NCBI GenBank assembly: GCA_002811645.1
Contig: PDIP01000049.1
Span: forward strand, 1 to 52,000
DNA length: 52,000 nt
DNA from: Corallochytrium limacisporum
Taxonomy: Eukaryota > Opisthokonta
Reading direction: 5' to 3'
Part shown: positions 1 through 10,654 of the stretch, piece after piece
Position numbering within the stretch: position 1 is the first letter of the stretch
How the letters are laid out: each line of letters starts with the position of its first letter
Translations under genes and position numbers: made by a program
The notes under the pieces: generated by a model
Database searches by the model: none
Told to the model about the DNA's origin: nothing
Seen by the model: the letters and a program-made list of their open reading frames with translations, nothing else

Positions 1-898
1 CTACCCCCCGGGGGCGCTCCAAAAGTTTCCGGCGCGTTCGGAACGTTGCCAAAACCACTGCCTTCGGCGGAGGGGCCCCCGGGGGGGAGGGGGCCCGTTC
101 CCCGGGCGTAGCCAACCACCACCGCGCCCCGTCAGAAAAGACCGAGGGAGAGAGACATTTTTTCCCTCCCCACTCCCTCCTTTTTTTTTTTGGGTGAAAA
201 TGTACTGGAGCCCGGTGGACACAAGTTGCCTCAGGCCCCTTAGGGGAATAATAGACCCAGAAGAATTTGCAGAATGGGTGGCTTCAGAAACTGACCCCTT
301 ATTCATTCGAAAGGCACTCGGCTCACTTCCTTTCCCCCCCCCCCCCGGGTCCCTCTCCAAATTTATGCTTTTAATTTTTCTTGGTTGGTTACCAACCCGC
401 CGGTGTCCGCGCTTGCTGATCGTCCTCCACCGGACACGTACCGAAACGATGACGGGTCCAAGCCCCTGCGCTTGCCCTCTTACGGATGCCTACCTCACCA
501 CGGGGGCCAACCACGGCACACACAGTGGGATACTACACGATCGCACCGTGATTCACGGAGCAACTCCAGCCCACTGGACGGGATTGCTGCTCGCCACAAT
601 TGCGTTTCAAAACAGAGTAACCCGTCTCTCAAGTCACGATTGATTAGTGGCATGTCCCAACCTTGTTTGGCGAGCCGGCCATGTACTCGGAACATTGTCA
701 CCGCCTTCAGCGCTCGACCAGTTCAAGAATCAAACACCGCGATACTAGGTCTCCTGATCAATTCATTCGCTGATCTTGCTTGCCGTGTATGTGTCAGACA
801 GCGAGCGACCAGAGGCAACCAAGACACTTTGGATCATTTTTTTCTCTCCAGATCCAACATGATGCTACAGTGTTGTGTGTTGGCGTGCTTACTGCTCA

Positions 899-937
899 CC
901 ACACACACACACACACACACACAGACAGACACACACT
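899..937. repeat. (CA)n microsatellite
   Basis: Nearly pure CA dinucleotide array with a CAGACAGA interruption toward its right end. Confidence 0.95.
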
Positions 938-1260
938 CAACCCAGCATTCAAAGTAATCCCAGCCGTACTCGCGGGTCTTGGACTCTGCAAGATAGAAGG
1001 CTCGGGCCAGAGAAGCTGTAACTAAGCATAAGACGCAACCCCCAATCCGGGAATACGCCGAGAGGGCGTAATAAGAGCAACGCGTGGAACTTCTTCTTAA
1101 CACCAGGAAAATTAGAGGGGGAGCCAGGACGGAGGAAGACACCCAAAAAATTAGAGCAAGGAACCATGTAAAATGTATGGTGCAATCCACACACACACAC
1201 GCACACCCTGCACTCACCACCGTTCTCTGCCCTCTCTGATTTCGCTCTCGCTTCCCCTGT

Positions 1261-1266
<6 letters not shown>

Positions 1267-1307
<41 letters not shown>
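1267..1307. repeat. (CT)n microsatellite
   Basis: About 20 uninterrupted CT units inside a longer pyrimidine-rich stretch. Confidence 0.95.
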
Positions 1308-1311
<4 letters not shown>

Positions 1312-2182
1312 CTTGGCCTTCTTCCTTTCTTAAGTATTTTTTCCCTACTTTTCGTAAAGGATGTGCCCCCCCCCCCTGCCCTGCCCTTTAATCGCTGTTG
1401 GGCCCGCAGGGGGGGGGGGCTTGGGCTTGTATGAATTTTTTCTGCTGACTTCCAAAGTCCGAAGGGTAGCCCTGAAGTCTGCGGAGCCCACCTTTGCAAC
1501 AACCCCCGCTCCACCCACGCACTTGCTCGGTGCCCTGAAATGGCCCGGGTGAACCAGAAGGGAGGTGAGTAAGCCATCATTCCCTCGGGATAGGTAGATT
1601 GGTCCATCCCGGAGTGTTTGCCTGCATTGTGAATACTAAATTATCTGAAATTTATTCTGGATACCACGATTGTTGGAGATATATGGTACGCTAACACTCT
1701 CGTTCTCCGGTGTCGAACGCGGCAGCGGACAGGCTCGGTCTCCATGATTGAAACGAAGGTTTCCACAAAGTTTTTTTCTTTTTTTTTTTTGTGTGTGTGT
1801 GAGGCAGCAGTGTCCGTGCGTGTGTGATGGGGACTTGGTCAGGTCGGGTCCTGACTTGGTTCCCCCCCCACCGCCCGGAAGGAAAGGAAGAACAGACCCC
1901 ACCGCCCGCCACGGGCGCTTGGGTTATTTTCCCAACCACGGGCCCCAACCCCCCTCGCACCAACGTCCCTGATTTCCCTTTTCTTTTTTTCTTTGGTCTT
2001 TGGTTCGCGGCGCCCCCCCCCACGGCGCAGGTGACTTGGGCCGGTGGGTACCAAGATTCCCAGGAGAGAAGTGTGTGTGTGTTGCGGATTGGAATTTCTT
2101 CTGTTCCCGACACACGCCTGCGTTTTTGTTTCTTTTTGATTTCCTGTTCACACCACCACCAATGCCCAAAAAGGCGGGATTA

Positions 2183-2219
<37 letters not shown>
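2183..2219. repeat. (CA)n microsatellite
   Basis: About 18 CA units with no interruption. Confidence 0.95.
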
Positions 2220-2222
<3 letters not shown>

Positions 2223-3316
2223 ACGCAACGTCCACCACGTACGGATGTAGAAAGTTATGTGGTTTACTACCATCTCCTACACACAGATCAGGGTCCATGA
2301 AAGCCCAAGAACGAGAGGGAGCGAGACAGAGAGACAGAGAAACACAGAGGGGGGGGGGGGCAAGAGAGAGAGTGGTCCACCTGCAAATTTTAGGAGATCC
2401 CCGCCCTTGTCCAAATCGTTTCCCAGTAGCAGCAGATCTGGTAGCGCTGATAGAATTCCTAGCCCTTATTTCCGGCAGTGAATCGGGACAACTTGGCAGA
2501 GACACAGAGAGAGGGAGCGGGAGACACGGGAGAAAAGGGGAGAAGGGGAAGAAGGAGGGGGGGGGAAGAAGGGGGAACCGAACAGATGACCGGCGGGTGT
2601 AGCACACGTCCCAATCCTTTTTTTTTTCTGCCTTCCTTTATTTTTGCCTCTTTGCATTATTGCGTCGGTTTGCACCCATTGTTTTTGGCTCTCTTTTTTC
2701 TATCGTCCTACGTCTCTCTCGGTCTCGTTCTTTTTCTTTGTTCCTTTGGGCGCCTTGCGGTTCAGAACCCCCCCCCCAAACCCGAACCCCCTGCGGAGGA
2801 GGATCGTAAGTTCTCTCTCCACACTCGCATCTTGGGATCGTGGCCTTACGCCTCCCATTGACAGGCTTCGCGTGACAGCCCGAATCAACAGGAAGACGTT
2901 CCACAAAGTTCCATTTCCGACTCGGCAGCAAGACCTGTCGTATAGTACAGCCCTGGTAAGCTCGCGATGGCAACTTCAGCGGCAGCGTGGTATGAAAGAT
3001 TTCAGGAAACCACTCCAGTCACTGGATTTCACAAGTCATTGCTAGACACGACATAGTTGAAAGAACCCCGGAGATCAATGACCCTCTTGAATTTTCTGGA
3101 AGTGTAGAACTGACATAGAAGATACACACATTTCTCATTGGGCACGAGACACGAGTAGTGAACTGGGAATCAATTATCGAACCCAAGTGCTTACGGCTTG
3201 CATTTTAAACGGTTTCATAATGACAGTGAATACGAAAAACCCGAATCCAAGCTTCTCCCTTTTGAATTAGGGAAGCGTTATTGTGTAGTCTCGCGATTCT
3301 GTGACATAAGATAGCC

Positions 3317-6300
3317 ATGCCAAGCCGCCGAGACTCCCAAGACACGGACCATGGTCCGACATCGGTGGGTGCCGTTGACAGGAACTCGCAGATAGAATCA
3401 CACATTTCTAACGCCACATCGTGGACGAGCCGACGTAGTTCTGCCAGTTATCGTGACGAAGAAGCCGAAGCGGGCCTGCCCCTGCAACCTCGTAGCAGTC
3501 AGCACAGTTACACAGACTCCCGAAGGAATAGTCTATCGGATATCATCAATCGTCGAGCAAGCCTGGTGGGTTCATTTCTGCGGAGCAGCGGGCAAGCTTC
3601 CGATCCTGGAGACGAGTGCAACCGACCAACATCCGGGATGTACTACTTGGAGGACTGGGAAGCGATTCAGGAATTTTGTACCGAGGCCGTGCAGGCGCTG
3701 CCTTTTATGCGTGGACGCAGTATTGAATTCTTTGACGATCTCTTCAAGGCCATGACCCTGGAATCGATACCGGCGGGTGCGACAGTGATCCACCGCGGGG
3801 ACCGGAGGTCTCCTATGTATTTTGTAGTGGACGGAAGTCTGTCAGTTGGAGTGACCAAAGGAAGAGATTTTCCTGAGCTACTGCGCCCAGGACAACTGTT
3901 CGGACAACAGGGCCTCTTCTTTGGCATCAAGCGTATTTCTGCGGTTCGGACACTGACCCCGTGCAAGCTCGTCAAGCTGTCCGTGCCCGCACTTGAAGAC
4001 GTTTTGGCTAAGCACAAGGACGTTGTAGATTCTATTCGCACATTCCAGCAGCAGCACCTTCAGACTTGGCTCATGACCACCAAGGATGCAACTGAGATTG
4101 CCTCCGAAGCTCTGCACACAAAGGCGATTAATCCGTTGACGTTACGCTTCCAGCCGGAACTGGAGGCACAGTACCAAATTTTCAATAGGGACTTTTATTG
4201 GTGGTCCCGGCGACTAAGGCTTAGCATTGTAATGGGAATTATCTTGGCCGCAGCCATCGCCCTCAGTGCTGTCAACACCAATCTGGACTCAGCCTTGCGC
4301 TTAGACAGAATGGATCCCGCCTGGGTGTTCTTCTCTTTGCACGGAACGATTATCCTTTGCATGCTTGTTCCAATGTACATGGGCCGTGTGTGGTCGACGC
4401 CGGCATGGGATCTGCTTGCTTGTCTTGCTGAATTGCTACTAGGTGCAACGTTTATTGTGGCATCCCGAGCACAGCGTTTTACAGGCGTCCAGCCTTACCA
4501 GCTGATGTTCTGGTTTATAACTATGACACTGATGGTGCCCACGTCTTGGCCCTGGGATCTGGTCGTGGGTGGTGTGCTGTTTGTGACCTTCACCATTGTG
4601 ATGACCACTTCTGTGGACATTAACGACTCCGTGGAAGGGCACGTGACCTTTGCCATGGGTGTTGTCGGTCTGTTTGCCGGTGTCTGTGTGATTGCACATT
4701 ATCAGTACTGGAACGATCACTGGAGACGGCGCATTTTCCTGCAGAGTCTCATCATCGCGGACTCCAACAGCGCTCTGGAGAGGGAAATCGAGAAGGCTCA
4801 GCGGATGGTAACCGTGCTCTTCCCCGACTCGTTTTTCCGCATGGAAAGCAAGCAGGGCGTGCTCGAGATAAGCACCCTTGTCCGGGACCAGTTCCGCGTC
4901 TACGAAGACGTCACGGTCATGGCCGCCGATCTGGTTGGTTTTACTCCTCTCTCCAGCACCCTGGACCCTTCTGAACTTGTGACGATGCTCAATGACATGT
5001 TCACGGCCTTTGACGACATTGCTTCTGCCTACGGCATGGAGAAGATCAAGACCGTCGGTGATGCGTACCTTGCCGCGGCTGGAATTCCGACCCCGGATGC
5101 TGACGCACCGCGGGCAGTAGTCAATGCCGCATTGGCTATGCAGAACCGCATGCGTAACGTCGGCACTGTGTGGGAGCATAGCTTATCATTGCGCGTCGGT
5201 GTGCACATGGGCCCTGTCATGGCCGGAATCATGGGCAAGTTGCGCGCATTCCTAGATCTCTGGGGTCCGACAGTTGATACAGCCTTTGAATTGGAACGTA
5301 CTGCGCGTACTGGCACCGTGCACATCTCCAATGCCATTATGGACGTGCTGGGTATGGGCCTGAACGAGTACGAATGGGAACCGGACGAGAGTGTCGTGAT
5401 CAATGGCGAGGATATCCCCACGGCCGTAATCACAGCCAAGAATAGTGTAATGGGCATGGGCATGGGCATGGGAATGGGAATAGGAATGGGAATAGGAATG
5501 GGAATAGAAATGGGAATAGAAATGGAAATGGAAATGGATATGCTGCCGTTTAGTGCGCCGGGCGTGAATACTCGTTTAAGCGGACCTGCAGCCCTGGACA
5601 GAGCGGACGGCGCACCCAGTGAACTCGAGCCAACAGGTAGAAATACACGGATGACTCTTCCTGCCATGCCTTCCGCTGGTGATGGCTTGGAGGGTCTGTC
5701 CACGGGTCGGAAAAGCATCGCTGGTGGTAGAATGACCGGCCATCCAGCCATGATGCAAGGTCTGGGCTTCCTCAGAGGTCCGGGGAGCCACGGTGGCGGA
5801 TATGATGACATAGGTGATGTTCAAGCTGCGATGACGTCCTTTGGAGGAACTCGTACTTCCAGGAATGCTGGTGAAATGAGCGCGTTGCGATCCGCTGTAC
5901 CATCAGCAATCCCGGGACCGGATATTGGAGCCTGTCAACTGGTGCCTGGTGGTTCTCCGGGGGCATCATGCGGCGGCCCGGGCGCCGTGGACACCGGCCC
6001 GGTATCTGGCCCCTCAGCCATAGAACGCCTTGGCCTGGGCCAGCCCGTGCGCCCAGACAGCACTGAAGCCGGACGCATGGCTGCAGCGCAGGTGCTCGTG
6101 CCCGGCAGTGCAGGAACGCTATCGCGTGAGACAACGTCAATCATGTCGCAGAGTTCGTGGCACTCTGGCCGGAGACGATCGTCCGCCGATGCCTCAACCG
6201 TGGCCAGCGCGGCAGTGCTTGCGGAGGGCGCGGGAGCGTCGTCTTTCAATTCTCTCCCTACTGCTGCGGGAGGTTCCAGCCACCTGGACAGCCGCAGGGC

Positions 6301-9300
6301 TTCGTTGCTCACCGTTGAAGAAAATGACGACAGCGCTTTGCTCACAGCACGGCGTAGACAGCGCCAAACCGAAGCGGAGAGTGTGGTGGAAGCTCAGACC
6401 GGTCCAAAACGGGCCGGTTCTGCGTCGAATCTGCTCGCAGGAATCAACGGTCTTGGCGGGCAGGTAGGGTCTGGTCAATTGAAGTCTGTGAGTGCGATCG
6501 CGTCAAACGCTGTTACTGGAGCGGAGAACAACAGCATGTCCGACGATTCCGGAAGTGTCAATGATGCTGGCGCAGCGGCTCTTGAAGCAATGATTCAGCG
6601 GTCCAATGCCGCCACGGCGGCAGCGGTCCAAGCGAGCAAAGCCAAAGCAACTGTGGATGCCAGTGAATGCGTAGGACTAACTGAGATTGGTGTCCATGAC
6701 CAACATCGCCAACAGCAACTGGACATGAAAGGCGAAGATAGGAGAAAAGGAGGGATCGGCTGCTTTGGGCGCGGTCGTGGCCAGAGGCCCAAGGACTCAC
6801 CGGGCGCCTTCCCCTTTGGTGCCGTAACAAAGGAATCTACCTCACCCAGCGTCATCCCTCCTGCCATACCGATAGAACCGCCTCAATCGCATATGAATAT
6901 TTTGCCGGCCACAGGTGTGAACATGGCGGAGAACTTGGTGCTACGCAAGAAGCACGAGAGCCGTACCAGTGGCGTCGACGGAAGGCAACGATACTCTTCC
7001 TTTTCCCAAGGGAAACGGTCAAGAGATTCGTGGTGGCGGACTGTGCTAAACTCTTACGTTCCTGTGCGCAGTGGAGAGGCCGAAGAGCATCGTGGTATGC
7101 CCTCAGAGGCTGTCAACAATCGTTTGATACCTGATCAAAATGGCACTGGTGACGCAGCCGTGACTCACACGGGAACTCAGGTGTCCATCCAAATGAACGA
7201 ACTTCTGGAGCAAACTGCGGCCAATGCAACCTCCGTGACAGGTGCGGTTTGTGCAGCGGTGTCTCATTTGAAATTGAGCACTACCGATTCTGGTCTTATG
7301 CAGGCTACGCAGCAGGCGTCCCATGACACAATAGGAAGTGCAGAGGAGACGCGAGACGCACAATTTGCTGTGAACTCGTCATCTACCAGCGGCACCGGTG
7401 AGGGTGAAGATCATGCGGTGACTGCGGTGAATGGGTGTGCGGAAATGATTGGCGTAAAGATGGGCTTCTTGCGACACGTCTGGCCTTTTGATGTAGACGG
7501 ACGCGGGGCACTCTTTGACGACTATGTCGACGAGGTGGACCGAGAGGATCGGTTCCGGATCACGTTCCTTCTGATCTCTCTTTGCTTCACTACTGTGATG
7601 GTTCTGCAGCGAGTGAATGCAGATGACAATAGGTGGATAGCACCGTTGGTCACAACCATTGTGTTCTTCACTGGCTTCAGTGCTGCCTTTGTCATATCAG
7701 CAATACGGTCTCGTGCTTTGAACCGCACGGTCCGTCGCTTTGTGCCGTTACTGCTCACGTTTGTCATTTATCTCCCCGAGTTTATTGTCTTCGTCCTTGT
7801 TGTGCCTGACTTGTGTAGCGATATCCCGGACGTCACTTCTACTTGCCGCACCTTCGAATTCAGCGACGTGCCGTGTTGTGTGAATCTATACAACTACGAT
7901 TGGATTGCACAGATATTGATCATGGCCCATATCCTGTTTTTCGTGCGTAGTGGGTTCACTGTGTTGACCACATCCATGCTCCTTATCCTGCTGTTGAACG
8001 TAGTCGGTCATGCACTGCTTGATGCGGACGTCGTCATCCTGTCGCAGACCTTTCCATGGTATTTTGTGCAGACGTTAATCACCATCTTTGTAGCATACGT
8101 ATACGAGCGCGAGTTCCGCAACAACTACGGCAAAATTGCCACCATGGAGCAGCACCGTCAGGCCATTACTGTCGTCGAGGAGCGCATTGACTTGTTGCTC
8201 AACAATATCATTCCTACGACGATTGCTGCACAGATGAAGGAGGGACAGCCGATTGTTGCCGATCGATACGAGAATGTAACGATTTTATTTGCGACCATCA
8301 CTGATGCTTCTGGCGAACTGAACCTTAATCTGGAGACGAGTATTCTGAATGAAATAATCGTGTCCTTTGATGAACTGATCCCACTGTACTTTATGGAGAA
8401 GATCAAGGCTATCGGCAACACGTTTATGGCCGCCTGCGGTGTGCCTGTGGTGCGCAGCCGCAGTGCAATATACACTGCACAGTATTCGATCGCTCTGCAA
8501 CGTGTCGTAGCTGACTTCAATGAGCGAAATGGTACCAACCTGAACCTGCGCATTGGCATGAGCAACGGCCCCGTGGTTGGCGGAGTCATTGGCACCAAAC
8601 GCTTTTTGTTTGATATTTGGGGCGACACCGTTAACGTCGCGTCACGTATGGAATCCAGCTGTCCGTACGGACGGATCCAGGTCGACCGGCATTTGTACGA
8701 CATCCTGCGTGACCAGGCACTCTTTGTCAGACGGGGTGAGGTGTACATTAAGGGCAAGGGTGACATGGAGATCTTTTTCCTGGAGGGTATACAGGTCGAG
8801 GCAGGCCGCAAACGCGTGTCTATCATGCGCGACCCGAACAGGCGTCCAAGTTTCACTGGAGCCACTGGTCCCGGGTCCGCGACGTCGTCATTAGGCGGGG
8901 ATAGCGAAGGTGTTATCTTTCCCACGGGTAGGCGCGGGAGTGCTGTTGTCGGCATGAGTATGGCTTCGGTCATTGCCGAGGGGCTACACGAAGAGAGTCG
9001 CGATTCGCTCTTGGAGACGGGTAGCAGTGAAGTAGGGGCGGGTCAAGTCCGGTGCATCAGCCAGAATGAGGACACGTCCCCCACAACTGGAAATTCCCGC
9101 GCGCTACCAATGCTGAAGAGTGCATTGAAGGATAATGGAGACCTTGATGTTGACCATGGGAGCGGTGCTGCGGATATCACAGCCAAACGACGCGTCAGTA
9201 TTCATGTCGATGAGAATGATCTGCCTATCACCGCATTCATGAACACACCGTTGACCACCACAGATCACGGCACAACATCACCTGGAGCGGACGAGCCTGA

Positions 9301-9571
9301 TCCACCGGTGTCGCCGGACGTGACATGCCAACGAGAATGTTTGCAAGCCCTCGAACGCGATCAAGTCGCCCTGGCTAAGCCTCTGCGGAGCAGTCGGCGT
9401 GACTTTGCCGGCGATGGGATCAGCGGTCCGCGTGCCCGGGTGCAGGCTGCGGTCACTGCTTTGGTTTCCACAGCTTCGGGTGAGACTGCAGCCCCACACG
9501 GCTCGGACTGGAATGGATCCTCAGGAAGGGAACGACGCCGTTCATCATCCGGTGGCAAGATGCCAATGTGA
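3317..9571 (+). CDS. Twelve-TM, two-domain class III adenylyl cyclase with N-terminal cyclic-nucleotide-binding domain
   Basis: Makes cAMP from ATP at a membrane. Order seen: Ser/Arg-rich N-terminus; cNMP-binding-like domain (about 118-245); six hydrophobic helices (about 298-470); catalytic domain C1 (about 520-690); a roughly 690-residue Ser/Gly/Ala-rich linker; six more helices (about 1413-1595); catalytic domain C2 (about 1640-1800); and a 280-residue low-complexity tail. C1 keeps both metal-binding Asp (D538, D582) but has D654 and E658 where the transition-state Asn and Arg belong. C2 is the reverse: T1660 and N1701 replace the metal Asp, while K1697, D1766 (adenine selection), N1773 and R1777 are present. 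This is the division of labour of animal transmembrane cyclases, so one C1/C2 active site is expected. In the cNMP-binding domain the phosphate-cassette Glu is Gln197, while R206 is kept. The start is the first ATG of the frame. The C-terminus may be longer (see 9583-9786). Confidence 0.95.
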   Translation: MPSRRDSQDTDHGPTSVGAVDRNSQIESHISNATSWTSRRSSASYRDEEAEAGLPLQPRSSQHSYTDSRRNSLSDIINRRASLVGSFLRSSGQASDPGDECNRPTSGMYYLEDWEAIQEFCTEAVQALPFMRGRSIEFFDDLFKAMTLESIPAGATVIHRGDRRSPMYFVVDGSLSVGVTKGRDFPELLRPGQLFGQQGLFFGIKRISAVRTLTPCKLVKLSVPALEDVLAKHKDVVDSIRTFQQQHLQTWLMTTKDATEIASEALHTKAINPLTLRFQPELEAQYQIFNRDFYWWSRRLRLSIVMGIILAAAIALSAVNTNLDSALRLDRMDPAWVFFSLHGTIILCMLVPMYMGRVWSTPAWDLLACLAELLLGATFIVASRAQRFTGVQPYQLMFWFITMTLMVPTSWPWDLVVGGVLFVTFTIVMTTSVDINDSVEGHVTFAMGVVGLFAGVCVIAHYQYWNDHWRRRIFLQSLIIADSNSALEREIEKAQRMVTVLFPDSFFRMESKQGVLEISTLVRDQFRVYEDVTVMAADLVGFTPLSSTLDPSELVTMLNDMFTAFDDIASAYGMEKIKTVGDAYLAAAGIPTPDADAPRAVVNAALAMQNRMRNVGTVWEHSLSLRVGVHMGPVMAGIMGKLRAFLDLWGPTVDTAFELERTARTGTVHISNAIMDVLGMGLNEYEWEPDESVVINGEDIPTAVITAKNSVMGMGMGMGMGIGMGIGMGIEMGIEMEMEMDMLPFSAPGVNTRLSGPAALDRADGAPSELEPTGRNTRMTLPAMPSAGDGLEGLSTGRKSIAGGRMTGHPAMMQGLGFLRGPGSHGGGYDDIGDVQAAMTSFGGTRTSRNAGEMSALRSAVPSAIPGPDIGACQLVPGGSPGASCGGPGAVDTGPVSGPSAIERLGLGQPVRPDSTEAGRMAAAQVLVPGSAGTLSRETTSIMSQSSWHSGRRRSSADASTVASAAVLAEGAGASSFNSLPTAAGGSSHLDSRRASLLTVEENDDSALLTARRRQRQTEAESVVEAQTGPKRAGSASNLLAGINGLGGQVGSGQLKSVSAIASNAVTGAENNSMSDDSGSVNDAGAAALEAMIQRSNAATAAAVQASKAKATVDASECVGLTEIGVHDQHRQQQLDMKGEDRRKGGIGCFGRGRGQRPKDSPGAFPFGAVTKESTSPSVIPPAIPIEPPQSHMNILPATGVNMAENLVLRKKHESRTSGVDGRQRYSSFSQGKRSRDSWWRTVLNSYVPVRSGEAEEHRGMPSEAVNNRLIPDQNGTGDAAVTHTGTQVSIQMNELLEQTAANATSVTGAVCAAVSHLKLSTTDSGLMQATQQASHDTIGSAEETRDAQFAVNSSSTSGTGEGEDHAVTAVNGCAEMIGVKMGFLRHVWPFDVDGRGALFDDYVDEVDREDRFRITFLLISLCFTTVMVLQRVNADDNRWIAPLVTTIVFFTGFSAAFVISAIRSRALNRTVRRFVPLLLTFVIYLPEFIVFVLVVPDLCSDIPDVTSTCRTFEFSDVPCCVNLYNYDWIAQILIMAHILFFVRSGFTVLTTSMLLILLLNVVGHALLDADVVILSQTFPWYFVQTLITIFVAYVYEREFRNNYGKIATMEQHRQAITVVEERIDLLLNNIIPTTIAAQMKEGQPIVADRYENVTILFATITDASGELNLNLETSILNEIIVSFDELIPLYFMEKIKAIGNTFMAACGVPVVRSRSAIYTAQYSIALQRVVADFNERNGTNLNLRIGMSNGPVVGGVIGTKRFLFDIWGDTVNVASRMESSCPYGRIQVDRHLYDILRDQALFVRRGEVYIKGKGDMEIFFLEGIQVEAGRKRVSIMRDPNRRPSFTGATGPGSATSSLGGDSEGVIFPTGRRGSAVVGMSMASVIAEGLHEESRDSLLETGSSEVGAGQVRCISQNEDTSPTTGNSRALPMLKSALKDNGDLDVDHGSGAADITAKRRVSIHVDENDLPITAFMNTPLTTTDHGTTSPGADEPDPPVSPDVTCQRECLQALERDQVALAKPLRSSRRDFAGDGISGPRARVQAAVTALVSTASGETAAPHGSDWNGSSGRERRRSSSGGKMPM
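5450..5538 (+). repeat. ATGGGN-type hexanucleotide repeat inside the cyclase linker
   Basis: Degenerate tandem hexamers (ATGGGC, ATGGGA, ATAGGA, ATAGAA, ATGGAA) just after the C1 domain. They encode an alternating Met-Gly, then Met-Glu/Ile-Glu tract of about 29 residues. The reading frame is kept throughout. Confidence 0.9.
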
Positions 9572-9582
9572 AGGATGCCTAG

Positions 9583-9786
9583 GAAGGCCTGACACAGATA
9601 CCGCCCGCGGCTGTTGATCCCACTACCCCTCTATCGCCGATTACCCTCGGACCCATCCGTGCCTTGGGCACCGGCGATGCCAGCGCTGAGACCCCTGGCA
9701 GGAGCGGTAAGATTTTGGACGACTTGCTTTCAACATCACACCTGAACGACAGTGCAAGTCACATCCATCTCAGTTGTGGTGAGTGA
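9583..9786 (+). other. Open, coding-like stretch after the cyclase stop codon
   Basis: A 67-codon open frame (ending at TGA 9784-9786) lies just past the annotated stop, in a different phase from the cyclase gene. Its translation is Pro/Thr/Ser/Gly-rich like the cyclase tail (it includes AVDPTTPLSPITLGPIRALG). It has no ATG of its own in a convincing place and follows TAG at 9580-9582. Possible explanations are a frameshift plus stop that shortened the cyclase, a sequence error, or a 35-base intron at 9552-9586 (GT...AG). That intron would be phase-compatible and would join the two frames, although its donor is weak. Confidence 0.4.
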
Positions 9787-10654
9787 CGGCCGAAGAAGAC
9801 GTCTTCTTCGACCGGATCAGGTTATCTCCTCACTAGCAATAGTGCTTCCGTGGGTGCCGTCAAGAGGGTGCGGAGTGTATGGCCTGGACGTAAATCGGAA
9901 GACCTACACAGATCGCGAGAGAGACAAGATGGATGAGCGGTGGCCCTGTTCTAGGATAGTGCCAGTGAACGGGAATTTGATTCGTTCATTAGTCTTTGTA
10001 CAACTAATTGAGGTGACGTTGACGTCACCCAAGCTGAATACAACACGTCTTGCTATTCCACTTATTCTTTCAAGGTATCAGAACATTGTTAGTGGAGCGA
10101 AACCTTATTTGCTTTGTGGTTGCCTTCGCCCCTTCCCTCCCCCCGGGTTGCGCGCATTAGTGAATTGAGGCCGGTGAGGGGCGAGAGGGAGACAGAAAGA
10201 GAGACTATGGCGTGGCGTGTGGACGGCACAAGACGACTCTGGCTGTCCTGGGTTGAAAACCTTCTCCTTTGCCGGATCATTTCCTGGGGCTCGCGTCGAA
10301 ACAGTGATGCGCGTCTGGACGTTTGGGGTGCATTTGTGAGTGCGTTTCGTCTTGGCACCGATGTAATTTTCACGGCGGTACTTGGTACGAAGCAGATGGC
10401 ACCCCTATTCCATTTCTGACAAAAGCGAACATTGAGTTGAATCGGACTCTTTCACAAAGACAAATCCATTCCAAAAGCAACCGGAAGGATAAAGAAGCAG
10501 ACCAATACGAAAGAGGATAGGCCATGAGTGAATGTCCTCTGTGCGAGTTTGCCTCCCCCATTGATCACAGATTACCATCAAACAACGAAGAAATAAGCTG
10601 TGGACGACCAGCATCCCTAGACTCCGGGCTTTGTTCCCATCCACTGCCGTCAGA
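9787..10654. other. Intergenic spacer between cyclase and DNA glycosylase genes
   Basis: Apart from the CRE-like palindrome listed separately, it holds a C-tract followed by GGG near 10139-10147 and purine-rich GAGAGA-type sequence. No supported gene. The glycosylase frame extends upstream to a TTG at 10631, but the first ATG is at 10655. Confidence 0.6.
10012..10029. promoter_or_regulatory. CRE-like palindrome GGTGACGTTGACGTCACC
   Basis: Perfect 8-base inverted repeat (GGTGACGT / ACGTCACC) around a TG spacer. It contains ACGT cores typical of bZIP (CREB/ATF) sites. It lies 626 bases upstream of the DNA glycosylase ATG and 440 bases past the adenylyl cyclase stop. Function is inferred from the motif alone. 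Confidence 0.4.

Larger units (their letters stand above)
1..3316. other. Low-complexity intergenic region, no supported gene
   Basis: About 3.3 kb upstream of the adenylyl cyclase gene. It holds homopolymer C or G tracts (334-346, 1366-1376, 1409-1419, 2349-2360), two (CA)n arrays, a (CT)n array and T runs. The open frames here translate into His/Thr, Ser/Leu or Pro repeats derived from the microsatellites and resemble no family I know. The last few hundred bases presumably hold the adenylyl cyclase promoter and 5' UTR, but I see no clear core element. Confidence 0.7.

Noticed and set aside
834-2607. Long frames at 834-1607 (-), 1924-2607 (-) and 2000-2602 (+)
   Set aside because: Their length comes from microsatellites and homopolymers, giving Arg-Glu, Thr-His or Val-Cys repeats; they overlap one another and match no family.
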